The position numbers and the translations under genes are program-made. From positions 1 through 22,556 of the IMG/VR virus record IMGVR_UViG_3300027902_000028: DNA of 22,556 nt; one strand, written 5' to 3'. A model generated the notes under the pieces. The model saw nothing but the letters and a program-made list of their open reading frames with translations, was not told the origin of the DNA and made no database searches. Source of the DNA: a virus. This document shows positions 16,419 through 22,556 of this stretch, in pieces. Position 1 is the first letter of the stretch. Each line of letters opens with the position of its first letter.

Positions 16419-17811
16419 TTGCAGTATATCCTCGAACTTCTTTATTCAAAGATTCTTTGGAACAATCCAGAGTCATTTTATATTCTTTTCTTGTAAACAT
16501 ATGTCTGATTGAGTTCACCAAGTATTTACCGTTATAGAATTCATCATATGTTTTCCCATTATCCCCAACCTCAAGAGAACGCATCTTGAATTCAATAAGA
16601 TCTCCAGGCTCGGTCAGACCATCTCCGGGAACCAGAAGATTCAATCGATACGTATTCAAGGATTGCAATCTGTTGATTCTGGAATATGATATGGTGTCCA
16701 AATAATTCGGAGTCTCGTATGTTCCAGAAGAAGTCATCATAGTATGAGTATCACAATAATCAGGGGAAGAAAATGTCTTTCCTTGACTGTTCTTCACACC
16801 TGTAAAGAATCCTGCATTATCTACATGATACTTATACTTTTGAAACTCTGCCTCGTATGTATAATTGGTTTCCTTGTAACTCTTGGTTGTGATGTCATGA
16901 GTAACCATTCTGGATGCATACATACCAGAAGAAGTATTCGCCAAAGTATCGAATGAATGAGTCACTTCATAATTCAATGCATTGGAGAATCTCATATAGG
17001 ATTCAGGATCAGTAGACTTGTAGGTCGAATTATTATTTGCAGGAGCATAGAAGATAGTCTTTCTCACATCACCATCCCACATTGCAATCATCTCATCCAG
17101 CGAAAGAAACCAGTACTTGCTTGAGGAAGTGTTGGTGTGGTTTCCAAAGTTATTCTGGCGATCAACAATGCTTCCGTCATTATACAATGACTGATAGAAG
17201 AAGAATGGAGTAGTCTTGTGTGCTGCTGAGACTGATCTGGAAGCAAGCCAATTAATCGCTTTAAGAGGATTCCAATTGGGCATCACCACAGTATGATTGT
17301 TTAATGTTCTCTCAAACTCATATGAAGAAATAGTATTTTTGAAGTTGTCATTAAATATTGATGTGAGGATATCAGAAAATGGTTTGTCTTTATATGACTG
17401 ACTGATCTTCAAATTTTCCGAAAGTATCATCTCCTCGGAACAGAAATGGATCTCGTAGTTCTGAGCACCTTCATTGATAAGTGTGAGGTTCTTAATATCA
17501 AAGACTCGACCGTAATAGGTGATGACATTTGGAGCACCCATCACCCATTCATCCTTTTCATTCATAATATAATAGGCAGGAAGTTCTGCCTCAATATAGA
17601 TGATCTCATTACCCATGATAGGCAACGCATAATTCTTACCACTAATCAGATTGTATGTGTCCGTGACGGTGAGATATCCGGTGATACAATTCGTCATAAT
17701 AGATTCGAATATATTCAGCTGCGTATATATTGCCGTCAGATCGATTTGTTTCCGACCTTCGGTGGAAATGATTGATACGGTATTGATTTTATAGTTGCCA
17801 GGTAGTATCAT
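16411..17811 (-). CDS. Baseplate hub protein, gp27-like
   Basis: This is a probable central hub component that holds the spike. It is encoded directly before gp5 and overlaps it by 8 bases, as expected for a hub-spike pair. Features of phage hub (gp27/gpD-like) proteins are visible: an N-terminal beta domain with TGYLTVTDTYNL (residues 44-55), a middle segment with SYKDKPFSDILTSIF (139-153) and MPNWNPLKAINWLASRSVSA (177-196), and a C-terminal domain with GDGLTEPGDLIEFKMRS, then GKYLVNSIRHMFTRKEYKMT (about 396-445), the usual measure of parameter-then-solution geometry in hub proteins. Length 466 against 391 for T4 gp27. Direct identity to T4 gp27 is not obvious by eye, so the call rests on pattern and position. 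The ATG overlaps the gp53 stop by one base (TAATG) without a clear ribosome site. Confidence 0.75.
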   Translation of the reverse strand: MILPGNYKINTVSIISTEGRKQIDLTAIYTQLNIFESIMTNCITGYLTVTDTYNLISGKNYALPIMGNEIIYIEAELPAYYIMNEKDEWVMGAPNVITYYGRVFDIKNLTLINEGAQNYEIHFCSEEMILSENLKISQSYKDKPFSDILTSIFNDNFKNTISSYEFERTLNNHTVVMPNWNPLKAINWLASRSVSAAHKTTPFFFYQSLYNDGSIVDRQNNFGNHTNTSSSKYWFLSLDEMIAMWDGDVRKTIFYAPANNNSTYKSTDPESYMRFSNALNYEVTHSFDTLANTSSGMYASRMVTHDITTKSYKETNYTYEAEFQKYKYHVDNAGFFTGVKNSQGKTFSSPDYCDTHTMMTSSGTYETPNYLDTISYSRINRLQSLNTYRLNLLVPGDGLTEPGDLIEFKMRSLEVGDNGKTYDEFYNGKYLVNSIRHMFTRKEYKMTLDCSKESLNKEVRGYTASA

Positions 17812-18359
17812 TATTCGTTTGCCAAAGCAGCGAACAGTTTAACGAATTGCTGCAGGTATTTGTTCTGAAGTACTTTGAATGTTCTCTTGAGTTCGTTTTG
17901 TTCTGACTCCCAGGAAAACATATCAGTTGCTGGAGTAACTCTGAGTGAAGCATTGGCAGAATTGTTATATGTTTCCGCATTGACTTCTATTGTCAATGTA
18001 GAGGGTGAGGCCAACTTCAGATAGTATTTGTACTGAGTCGAGGCTGCAGCAATCGATCCATACTTATCAATGATGTAGCTATTGAATTGATCCTGTGATA
18101 ACACGAAGTCATAGAATCTGTCATACCTGTTATTGATCACCTGAAAGATCCAGTAATAGTCCGGACTACCATAGAGAGATTGTGAGACACTCTCCAGACT
18201 CTGATGATCTGACATTGTATAGTCATAGTAAAGAGTCTGGTCATCAATAAGACTCAGCTTGCGTACGACTCGGGTTGTGATGTTCTTCAGGATCAGTGAC
18301 TGAGCAGGATCCTGGAAGTTAGGATACACAACATAGTTGAATGGATTGAAGTATGTCAT
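17811..18359 (-). CDS. 53: Baseplate wedge subunit gp53
   Basis: This is the wedge protein that in T4 locks neighbouring wedges around the hub. The length, 182 residues, is near T4 gp53 (196). The family core is visible at residues about 46-95: MSDHQSLESVSQSLYGSPDY, then YWIFQVINNRYDRFYDFVLS, corresponding to the widespread LysM-like pattern of a helix, LYG(D/S)PxYYW and a following asparagine-rich helix. The N-terminal FNPFNYVVYP and VVRKLSLIDDQTLYYDY are also typical. It starts immediately after the gp48 stop (TAAATG, no spacer) and lacks an obvious ribosome site, so it depends on translational coupling. The order gp48-gp53-hub-gp5 groups all proteins of the central baseplate. Confidence 0.88.
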   Translation of the reverse strand: MTYFNPFNYVVYPNFQDPAQSLILKNITTRVVRKLSLIDDQTLYYDYTMSDHQSLESVSQSLYGSPDYYWIFQVINNRYDRFYDFVLSQDQFNSYIIDKYGSIAAASTQYKYYLKLASPSTLTIEVNAETYNNSANASLRVTPATDMFSWESEQNELKRTFKVLQNKYLQQFVKLFAALANE

Positions 18360-19514
18360 TTAATCGACACCGAAGACTTTCTTAACTGCATTTTCAACAA
18401 GTAATGCAGCCTGACTAACAGGTCCTGGAGGAGTCTGAATATCCAACACTCCACCATTAACATTAACATCAAAGGCATTGATAACACTCTTATTGAGGAT
18501 CTGAGTTTCTCCGAATTTCAATGTGAGTTCATATTCAACAGGAGCGCCGTCTGAGTGAGTCACAAATTCCTTACCACCACCATAGTTGATAGTCATATTC
18601 TTGAGGACACACGTAGAAAAGAATGGAAGATAATTATTTCTTACACCATTGCCATTTTTATCCAGAGTGTAGAATTCGATGTCAAACTCATCAGGGTATT
18701 TGTATAGAAAGGCTCCGTCCAGATCAGGGTGCATATAGTATCTAAGAAGGCGAATGATATAGTCTAACACAGCTGCTTCGGATTTATTTCTGGCTACCAG
18801 ATTATATTTGAGATCAAATTCTCTGAGTGCAACACCTTTGAATAACATTTGTTTATGAGGATTGATTGCCAGAGCCTTATTGGCTTCAAGCACATTCCGA
18901 AGATTATCTGCATTAGCAGTCACCACTTTGGTAACTCCGCCCAATAGTGGTCCAATGAATGGTATTCTTGATACAACATCACCTGCAGCACCGACTAGTC
19001 CTACTAATTGGGATTCAACTAATTTAGCAGCATCAGTTCCTGGTTCAAAATCCACATATGACATTCCAAAAGAAGTCGAGAGGTTCAGAGGTACAGGAAG
19101 ATATATGGCATATGCAGTCTGAGACCCTTGTCCAGTTGCTCGTATGATACCACCCTGTGAAGCAGTCTTCAATGTAACTGTATCTAAAACTCCGACTTTA
19201 CCAGTAAATTTATTGATTACAGATCCCCCATGAAGAGTTCCTGTTAGATTACTTACTGTAGACCCATTCACATCTTTGACTTGAGGAGGGTTATTAGCTC
19301 CGGAGAAAGTAGTTCCCCCAGGAGTAACATTGATGTAAAGAGCCATAAACTGATTGCCATATCTTGAATTAGCTTTGATCAGATTTTCAGGATAGACTAT
19401 TTTGCGCAATAATTGATTGACTAACCCATTGGTTGCTGCAACTTGGTCCTGAAATGCAGCAATCTGCTGGTCCGAAGGATTTAGATCTGGAGGAGCGTCT
19501 GGGATGATTGGCAT
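18360..19514 (-). CDS. 48: Baseplate tail-tube cap gp48
   Basis: This protein caps the hub and starts tail-tube assembly. Length 384 against 364 in T4 gp48. The recognisable region is residues about 220-345: LFKGVALREFDLKYNLVARN, YIIRLLRYYMHPDL, FLYKYPDEFDIEFYTLDKNG, STCVLKNMTINYGGGKEFVT and SDGAPVEYELTLKFGETQIL. These form the gp48/gp54 tube-initiator domain of T4-like phages, itself related to the gp19 tube fold. The YAIYLPVPLNLSTSFGMSY segment (around 131-149) is also typical. The ATG is set by homology length and by the divergent promoter region, but it has no ribosome site: a perfect late-promoter box ends only 9 bases before it. A separate gp54 gene was not seen beside it on this strand; the gp19-family gene at 19999 could fill that role. 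Confidence 0.85.
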   Translation of the reverse strand: MPIIPDAPPDLNPSDQQIAAFQDQVAATNGLVNQLLRKIVYPENLIKANSRYGNQFMALYINVTPGGTTFSGANNPPQVKDVNGSTVSNLTGTLHGGSVINKFTGKVGVLDTVTLKTASQGGIIRATGQGSQTAYAIYLPVPLNLSTSFGMSYVDFEPGTDAAKLVESQLVGLVGAAGDVVSRIPFIGPLLGGVTKVVTANADNLRNVLEANKALAINPHKQMLFKGVALREFDLKYNLVARNKSEAAVLDYIIRLLRYYMHPDLDGAFLYKYPDEFDIEFYTLDKNGNGVRNNYLPFFSTCVLKNMTINYGGGKEFVTHSDGAPVEYELTLKFGETQILNKSVINAFDVNVNGGVLDIQTPPGPVSQAALLVENAVKKVFGVD

Positions 19515-19523
19515 ATCAGATAT

Positions 19524-19531
19524 TATTTATA
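19524..19531 (-). promoter_or_regulatory. Perfect T4 late promoter box driving gp48 and the baseplate operon
   Basis: The minus strand reads TATAAATA, an exact match to the T4 late-promoter consensus. With the box at -13 to -6, the start would be at about 19518, leaving a 4-base leader before the gp48 ATG. No Shine-Dalgarno sequence lies between. The 38-base gap to the divergent gp4 gene leaves no room for another arrangement unless transcription starts inside gp4. Confidence 0.7.
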
Positions 19532-19538
19532 CATTGAG

Positions 19539-19546
19539 AATAAATA
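19539..19546 (+). promoter_or_regulatory. Late promoter box driving gp4
   Basis: AATAAATA matches the late-promoter box with one mismatch and ends 6 bases before the gp4 ATG. T4 geometry puts the start at about 19552, one base before the ATG. It lies back to back with the gp48 promoter box, with 7 bases between the two. Confidence 0.6.
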
Positions 19547-19552
19547 TCTTAG

Positions 19553-19987
19553 ATGGCATATTCAGGCAAATTTTTCCCAAAAAACCCTCAGAAGTATCGA
19601 GGCAATGTCAACAATATCATCTGGAGATCTCGATGGGAACTCACGATGCTTAAGAGATTCGATGAGGATCCTAGCTTCTTGGAGTATGGATCGGAAGAGA
19701 TAGTCATTCCTTATATCTCTCCGGTTGATGGTAAGCCCCACAGATACTTTGTGGACTTCTATGTTAAGATGATATCCAAACAAGGAGTCATAAAGAAGTA
19801 TATTGTTGAAGTCAAACCATTGTCTCAGACAATGCCTCCGAAACCCAAGTCCAGACTCACTCCTGCATATCTCAAGGAATGCCAGACCTATGCAGTCAAT
19901 CAGGCCAAGTGGACTGCAGCAAAGAAGTTCGCCGAATACAACAAGATTGAGTTCATTGTCATGACAGAAAAAGAGATATATGGATAA
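19553..19987 (+). CDS. 4: Head-completion protein gp4, TnsA-like nuclease fold
   Basis: This is the T4 gp4 (gp50/65) homologue, needed to finish filled heads before tail joining. Length 144 residues, near the T4 size. The start MAYSGKFFPKNPQKYRGN and the body IIWRSRWELTMLKRFDEDPS, IPYISPVDGKPHRYFVDFYV and KYIVEVKPLSQTMPPKPK are characteristic. The protein keeps a full restriction-endonuclease-like acidic set: Glu29 (RSRWEL), Asp68 (YFVDFYV), Glu86 and Lys88 (IVEVKP), with the D...ExK spacing of TnsA/Vsr-type enzymes, so it may still cut DNA; that activity is inference. The ATG is fixed by the family's conserved N-terminus, yet no ribosome site precedes it and the promoter box ends 6 bases upstream. 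It heads the plus-strand operon and is divergent from gp48. Confidence 0.92.
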   Translation: MAYSGKFFPKNPQKYRGNVNNIIWRSRWELTMLKRFDEDPSFLEYGSEEIVIPYISPVDGKPHRYFVDFYVKMISKQGVIKKYIVEVKPLSQTMPPKPKSRLTPAYLKECQTYAVNQAKWTAAKKFAEYNKIEFIVMTEKEIYG

Positions 19988-19993
19988 TAAATA
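19986..19993 (+). promoter_or_regulatory. Late promoter box driving the tail-tube-family gene
   Basis: AATAAATA overlaps the TAA stop of gp4 and ends 5 bases before the ATG of the next gene. T4 geometry puts transcription start exactly on the A of that ATG. No Shine-Dalgarno sequence is present in the 11 bases between the genes. The repeated geometry with gp4 argues against chance. Confidence 0.6.
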
Positions 19994-19998
19994 CTCTT

Positions 19999-20598
19999 AT
20001 GGCATTCAATGTAACCGACATAATCCAGAGTGTTAATACACATGGTGTTCTCAAACCCTCTAAATTTGAGGTGATAATCAGCGGCAATGATACTCTGACT
20101 GTACGTTGCATTGCCGCACAGATTCCTGGACTCACCATCAACACCACAGACTTCAAGTTATATGGTGGCATGCCTGTACTCAAAGTTCCCACATCCAAAA
20201 CCTATACTGATCTTAGATTAACATTCTTAGCAAGATCGGATTCTAATGACAGGTATTTCTTCGAGAATTGGTTCAATCGAATATCCAATTTCTCAAGCAA
20301 CACTGTTGCATACTATAATGATGTTGCACAGGACATCACAATCAATGTGTATGATGAATTCAATAAGACAAAAACATTCAATGTGACAGCTGGTCTTAAA
20401 GGTGCACCTCTAGATCCTGGTACAAACCAAGGAACCACAAAAGATAGCATTGCATACTCAGTAAAGGTTCTCAATGCTATTCCTATAAGTCTTGATGAAG
20501 TAGATATATCCTGGGCAGAAACCGATAGACTGATTGAATTCGCAGTTACTTTCTCGTACGAACAATTACAATTGGCAAACAATAAAATAATGATCTAA
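19999..20598 (+). CDS. Tail-tube family protein (gp19-like; possibly a gp54-type initiator)
   Basis: This is a 199-residue protein of the T4 gp19 tail-tube fold. The family pattern is present: GVLKPSKFEVIISG (residues 16-29) as first strand, CIAAQIPGLTI (37-47) with the conserved AxQxPG turn, LKVPTSKTYTDLRLTFLARS (61-80) and the helix DRYFFENWFNRIS (84-96), then strands ITINVYDEF and YSVKVLNAIPISLDEVDISW (about 152-171). Length matches cyanophage gp19 (about 200) better than T4 gp19 (163). In many T4-like genomes gp19 lies beside gp18, but here it lies beside gp4 and the tape-measure block, so it may be a paralogue acting as tube initiator (the missing gp54) instead of the main tube. The start ATG lacks a ribosome site and coincides with the predicted transcription start. 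Confidence 0.75.
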   Translation: MAFNVTDIIQSVNTHGVLKPSKFEVIISGNDTLTVRCIAAQIPGLTINTTDFKLYGGMPVLKVPTSKTYTDLRLTFLARSDSNDRYFFENWFNRISNFSSNTVAYYNDVAQDITINVYDEFNKTKTFNVTAGLKGAPLDPGTNQGTTKDSIAYSVKVLNAIPISLDEVDISWAETDRLIEFAVTFSYEQLQLANNKIMI

Positions 20599-20612
20599 TA
20601 ATGGAGATATAA

Positions 20613-21335
20613 ATGGCACTACCTAAACTGCAACATCCCACATTTGAAGTGAAGCTTCCTTCTACTCAGAAGTCTTTTATCTTTCGTCCCTACACAGTAA
20701 AGGAGCAGAAGATTCTTCTGATGCTCCAGGAAACAAAGGAACCCGAAGAACTATCCAGATGTGTCAAAGATCTGATTGAATCCTGTTGCACCGTAGACAT
20801 CAACACAGATAAGTTGACATACTTTGATCTTGAATATATTCTACTTCGTCTTCGTTCCAAGTCTGTGGGAGAAATCTCCTCTTTGGCATTCAGATGTAAT
20901 AATCAGGTAGCAGACGAAGCCTGTGGCACTGTTAATAAGATCGAACTTAATCTGGAAGATATTCAGGTAGACTTCTCAAAAGCCAAGAGTCAGGAAATTC
21001 AATTACAGGATACGATCATTATCAAATTGGGTTATCCTTCAATCAAGTCTGCCAGGTTACTCGAACAGTACAACTCGGAGCGAGACCCCAAGATTCTCAT
21101 CGAAGCAATTGCCAATGATACTCTGACCGTAGCAGATCAGGAAAAGATCTATGATGACTTCACCAAAGATGAGTTGGTTACATTCCTATCCGAGTTGAAC
21201 CTAACATCATTCCAATCTATTCTGGAATTCTATGTGAATGCTCCCAAGCTTCGGAAGAGTATTGATTTTACCTGCAGGAAGTGTGGGTTCAAGGATGTGA
21301 TTGTTCTGGAAGGTCTTACTGATTTTTTCGTCTAA
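20613..21335 (+). CDS. gp26-like baseplate hub/tail assembly chaperone, zero-frame product of 240 residues
   Basis: This is a member of the T4 gp26-type family (T4 baseplate protein family), in the genomic place of the tape-measure chaperone. The N-terminus LPKLQHPTFEVKLPSTQKSF and the following FRPYTVKEQKILLMLQE (residues 24-40) are typical. Four cysteines, Cys95 (FRCNN), Cys104 (EACG), Cys221 and Cys224 (FTCRKCGF), could form a zinc site joining distant parts; T4-like relatives often have a CxxC near the end. The length is near T4 gp26 (208). The start has a good GGAG 7 bases before the ATG. The last codons GAT TTT TTC contain a -1 slippery heptamer, and slippage would extend the protein by 61 residues in place of its last Val (see the separate site and the small frame downstream). 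It precedes the probable tape-measure gene, as chaperones do in tailed phages. Confidence 0.82.
   Translation: MALPKLQHPTFEVKLPSTQKSFIFRPYTVKEQKILLMLQETKEPEELSRCVKDLIESCCTVDINTDKLTYFDLEYILLRLRSKSVGEISSLAFRCNNQVADEACGTVNKIELNLEDIQVDFSKAKSQEIQLQDTIIIKLGYPSIKSARLLEQYNSERDPKILIEAIANDTLTVADQEKIYDDFTKDELVTFLSELNLTSFQSILEFYVNAPKLRKSIDFTCRKCGFKDVIVLEGLTDFFV
21323..21329 (+). promoter_or_regulatory. Probable programmed -1 ribosomal frameshift site (T TTT TTC)
   Basis: The heptamer T TTT TTC is in the correct phase for the X XXY YYZ rule: the zero-frame codons are TTT TTC, and after slipping both tRNAs re-pair with TTT TTT. The zero frame ends two codons later at 21335. GGAAGG at 21308-21313 lies 9 bases upstream, the spacing at which an internal Shine-Dalgarno stimulates slippage in E. 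coli dnaX. The -1 frame has no stop from the site to 21514. No strong downstream hairpin was found by eye. Confidence 0.72.
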
Positions 21336-21355
21336 TTCTTAATAATGAAACGTTG

Positions 21356-21514
21356 ATGAATTACTATTTGAGTAATTTTACTATGATGCAGTTCTACAAG
21401 TATTCTCTGAGTGAACTTGAAAATATGTACCCATGGGAAAGAGAGATCTATATTTCTCTGTTGAACAAACATATCGAAGAAGAAAACGAGAGAAGAAAAA
21501 ATGCCAAGCAATAA
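21356..21514 (+). CDS. Small frame of 52 codons; probable C-terminal part of the -1 frameshift fusion
   Basis: This frame encodes MNYYLSNFTMMQFYKYSLSE and goes on with LENMYPWEREIYISLLNKHI, followed by a charged end (EEENERRKNAKQ). The Y-S-L-S-E-L-E-x-M-x-P-W-E-R-x-I-Y core resembles short proteins found between the gp26-like gene and the tape-measure gene in T4-type phages, and the second half of G/GT-type chaperones. No ribosome site precedes its ATG. The frame is open upstream and is entered directly by a -1 slip at 21323-21329, which adds the residues RLILNNETL before this Met. The complete fusion would span 20613-21514 and have 300 residues (239 zero-frame plus 61). I therefore read it mainly as the T part of the fusion; independent translation from 21356 or from the double ATG at residues 10-11 is the alternative. 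Its stop overlaps the next gene's start by 14 bases. Confidence 0.75.
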   Translation: MNYYLSNFTMMQFYKYSLSELENMYPWEREIYISLLNKHIEEENERRKNAKQ

Positions 21515-22556
21515 AGACACAAACAAAAAGCTACCGGAAATTCTGGATAAGTTTGCATCTAATTCAGAAAAAGCAACTAAGCAACTCGGAGAAATGTCTT
21601 CTCAGCTTTCAGCATTTGTGGATATGCTCTCGGAGAATATTCAGAAAGAGTCCCGCAGAAAAGACACCGAGGATAGACGTAGGGAAAAGGCTCGAGCAGT
21701 ACGAGCGGAGAGAGATGCAGAAAGAGATATAGAAAGAGCAGAAAATAAAGCAGAACGAGAAGCAGAAAAGAAAAAGAAAACTGATGATGCTGCAGCAAAT
21801 AAAGCAGAACGAGAAGCAGAAAAGAAAAAGAAAGCTGATGATGCTGCTGCAAATAAAGCAGAAAAGAAAAAGAAAGCTGATGATGCTGCAGCTGCTGAGT
21901 TACAAAAAACCCAGAATGAGTATGCCGAAGCAGTAAAGGGTTTGACTCAGCTAGATAAAGATGAATTAAAAAAAGCGAAACAAAAAGCGAAACAAAAAGA
22001 ATCCGACAAATTAAAAGAACAGCAAAAAGAACGACAAGAAAAAATTGGCAAATTGAAAGAAAAGGGAACACCAATTCTTGATATTGCCAATAATAACTTT
22101 TCTAGCGGCAATATTCTTGGTGGATTATTCGCAAGTATCTTTGCAATAAAAGATGTTTCGAATAAAAGGAAACTATCTTCTTTAGAGAAAGATGAAAAGG
22201 AATACAACGAACAGGAAGAAGATAGAAATAATCAAGAGAAGGAAGACCAAGAAAAAGAAACCGAATCTGATCTAAAGCAAAAAAGATTAGAAGCAAAGAA
22301 GAAGTTACAGGAAAGTGTCACTAAACTCCAGGGCAGTGTACAACCTGCTGCTTCTGTGAGCCCAAGTAAAATCGCTAATCCTGAAGATCAGGTCATTGCT
22401 GAGACAGTCAAGTTAAATGATGAAGACAAGGTCAAGCAAAGCCAGGAACAAACAAAACAGTTAGGTACTTTAGATGATAACATATCCAGAATCTGGACGG
22501 ATCATCTGCAGGTTACTGTTGCAGATATCTCAGATCCTGCTATTGATAAACTCAAG
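21501..22556 (+). CDS. Probable tape-measure protein, N-terminal 352 residues (partial)
   Basis: An open frame starts at the ATG at 21501 and continues past the right edge. AGAGAAG lies 6 bases before the ATG, and the start overlaps the stop of the small frame by 14 bases, so coupling is likely. Residues 1-50 are helical. Residues about 50-185 are an extremely charged Lys/Glu/Ala/Arg coiled coil, including tandem repeats at 82-131. Residues 203-216 (GNILGGLFASIFAI) form a short hydrophobic segment. Another charged helix follows (about 224-275). At about 276-300 comes a Ser/Pro/Ala-rich linker. The segment from about 330 (IWTDHLQVTVADI) is less biased. Position directly after a frameshifting chaperone gene is where tailed phages encode the tape measure, which sets tail length inside the tube. 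The name rests on position and coiled-coil character, not on a recognised motif; another long internal virion protein is possible. Confidence 0.6.
   Translation, partial: MPSNKDTNKKLPEILDKFASNSEKATKQLGEMSSQLSAFVDMLSENIQKESRRKDTEDRRREKARAVRAERDAERDIERAENKAEREAEKKKKTDDAAANKAEREAEKKKKADDAAANKAEKKKKADDAAAAELQKTQNEYAEAVKGLTQLDKDELKKAKQKAKQKESDKLKEQQKERQEKIGKLKEKGTPILDIANNNFSSGNILGGLFASIFAIKDVSNKRKLSSLEKDEKEYNEQEEDRNNQEKEDQEKETESDLKQKRLEAKKKLQESVTKLQGSVQPAASVSPSKIANPEDQVIAETVKLNDEDKVKQSQEQTKQLGTLDDNISRIWTDHLQVTVADISDPAIDKLK
21744..21893 (+). repeat. In-frame tandem repeat, 54 + 54 + 42 bases
   Basis: Two 54-base units (21744-21797, 21798-21851) encode NKAEREAEKKKK(T/A)DDAAA almost identically. A third, shortened unit (21852-21893) encodes NKAEKKKKADDAAA, having lost 12 bases (four codons, REAE). 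The copies differ by only a few bases, so the duplication looks recent. It lies in the coiled coil of the probable tape-measure gene. Confidence 0.9.

Noticed and set aside
21577-22074. A 165-residue open frame on the minus strand, rich in Leu and Phe, resembling a membrane protein.
   Set aside because: It is the antisense of the Lys/Glu-rich coiled coil of the plus-strand gene; the AAA/GAA codon repeats read backwards as TTT/TTC, so the hydrophobic composition is an artefact. The plus frame is continuous and in operon context.
1-22556. Search for tRNA genes, CRISPR arrays, insertion sequences, integrase or attachment sites, and strong rho-independent terminators.
   Set aside because: None could be supported by eye; the window is packed with structural genes and the gaps are too short.

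Overview
This window is a slice of the tail and baseplate region of a T4-type contractile-tailed phage (myovirus). It most resembles the cyanophage-like or marine/freshwater branch of that group rather than T4 itself. The evidence is a nearly continuous series of T4 baseplate and tail homologues recognisable by motif: gp48, gp53, a gp27-like hub protein, gp5, gp25, gp6, a gp7-position protein, gp8, a DUF4815 giant protein, gp4, a gp19-family tube protein and a gp26-like protein. There is no host DNA, tRNA, rRNA, CRISPR array or mobile element. Nothing in the window identifies the host.

Layout. Two late operons diverge from a 38-base gap at 19515-19552. To the left, on the minus strand, lies a tightly packed baseplate operon: gp48 tube cap, gp53 wedge, hub protein, gp5 spike (without a lysozyme domain), an unrecognised 313-residue helical protein, gp25, gp6, a gp7-position protein of 974 residues, gp8, a 1987-residue DUF4815 protein, a 75-residue coiled-coil protein, a 344-residue fibre-like protein and the start of another fibre-like gene that runs off the left edge. 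Genes touch or overlap by a few bases almost throughout. To the right, on the plus strand, are gp4 (head-completion nuclease fold), a gp19-family tube protein, a gp26-like/tail-assembly-chaperone gene, a 52-codon open frame, and the beginning of a long lysine/glutamate-rich coiled-coil protein that is probably the tape measure and runs off the right edge. The only interval without a gene is short; there is no gene-free stretch above 300 bases.

How the parts work together. The minus-strand genes supply the central hub and spike, the wedges, the tube cap and the peripheral fibres of the baseplate. The plus-strand genes supply the tube, its length ruler and that ruler's chaperone, plus a head-closure protein.

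Main points of interest. (1) The end of the gp26-like gene carries a canonical -1 slippery heptamer (T TTT TTC) preceded by a Shine-Dalgarno-like GGAAGG. The -1 frame is open straight into the 52-codon frame, which predicts a 300-residue G/GT-type fusion product. (2) Good matches to the T4 late-promoter box sit so close to the start codons of gp48, gp4 and the tube gene that these mRNAs should be leaderless or nearly so, whereas promoters before gp8 and DUF4815 leave 15-16 base leaders with a normal ribosome site. (3) The gp7-position protein, gp8 and DUF4815 share inserted beta-rich modules and a recurrent Gly-Ala/Ser-Thr-Gly tetrapeptide that was not seen in the core baseplate proteins.
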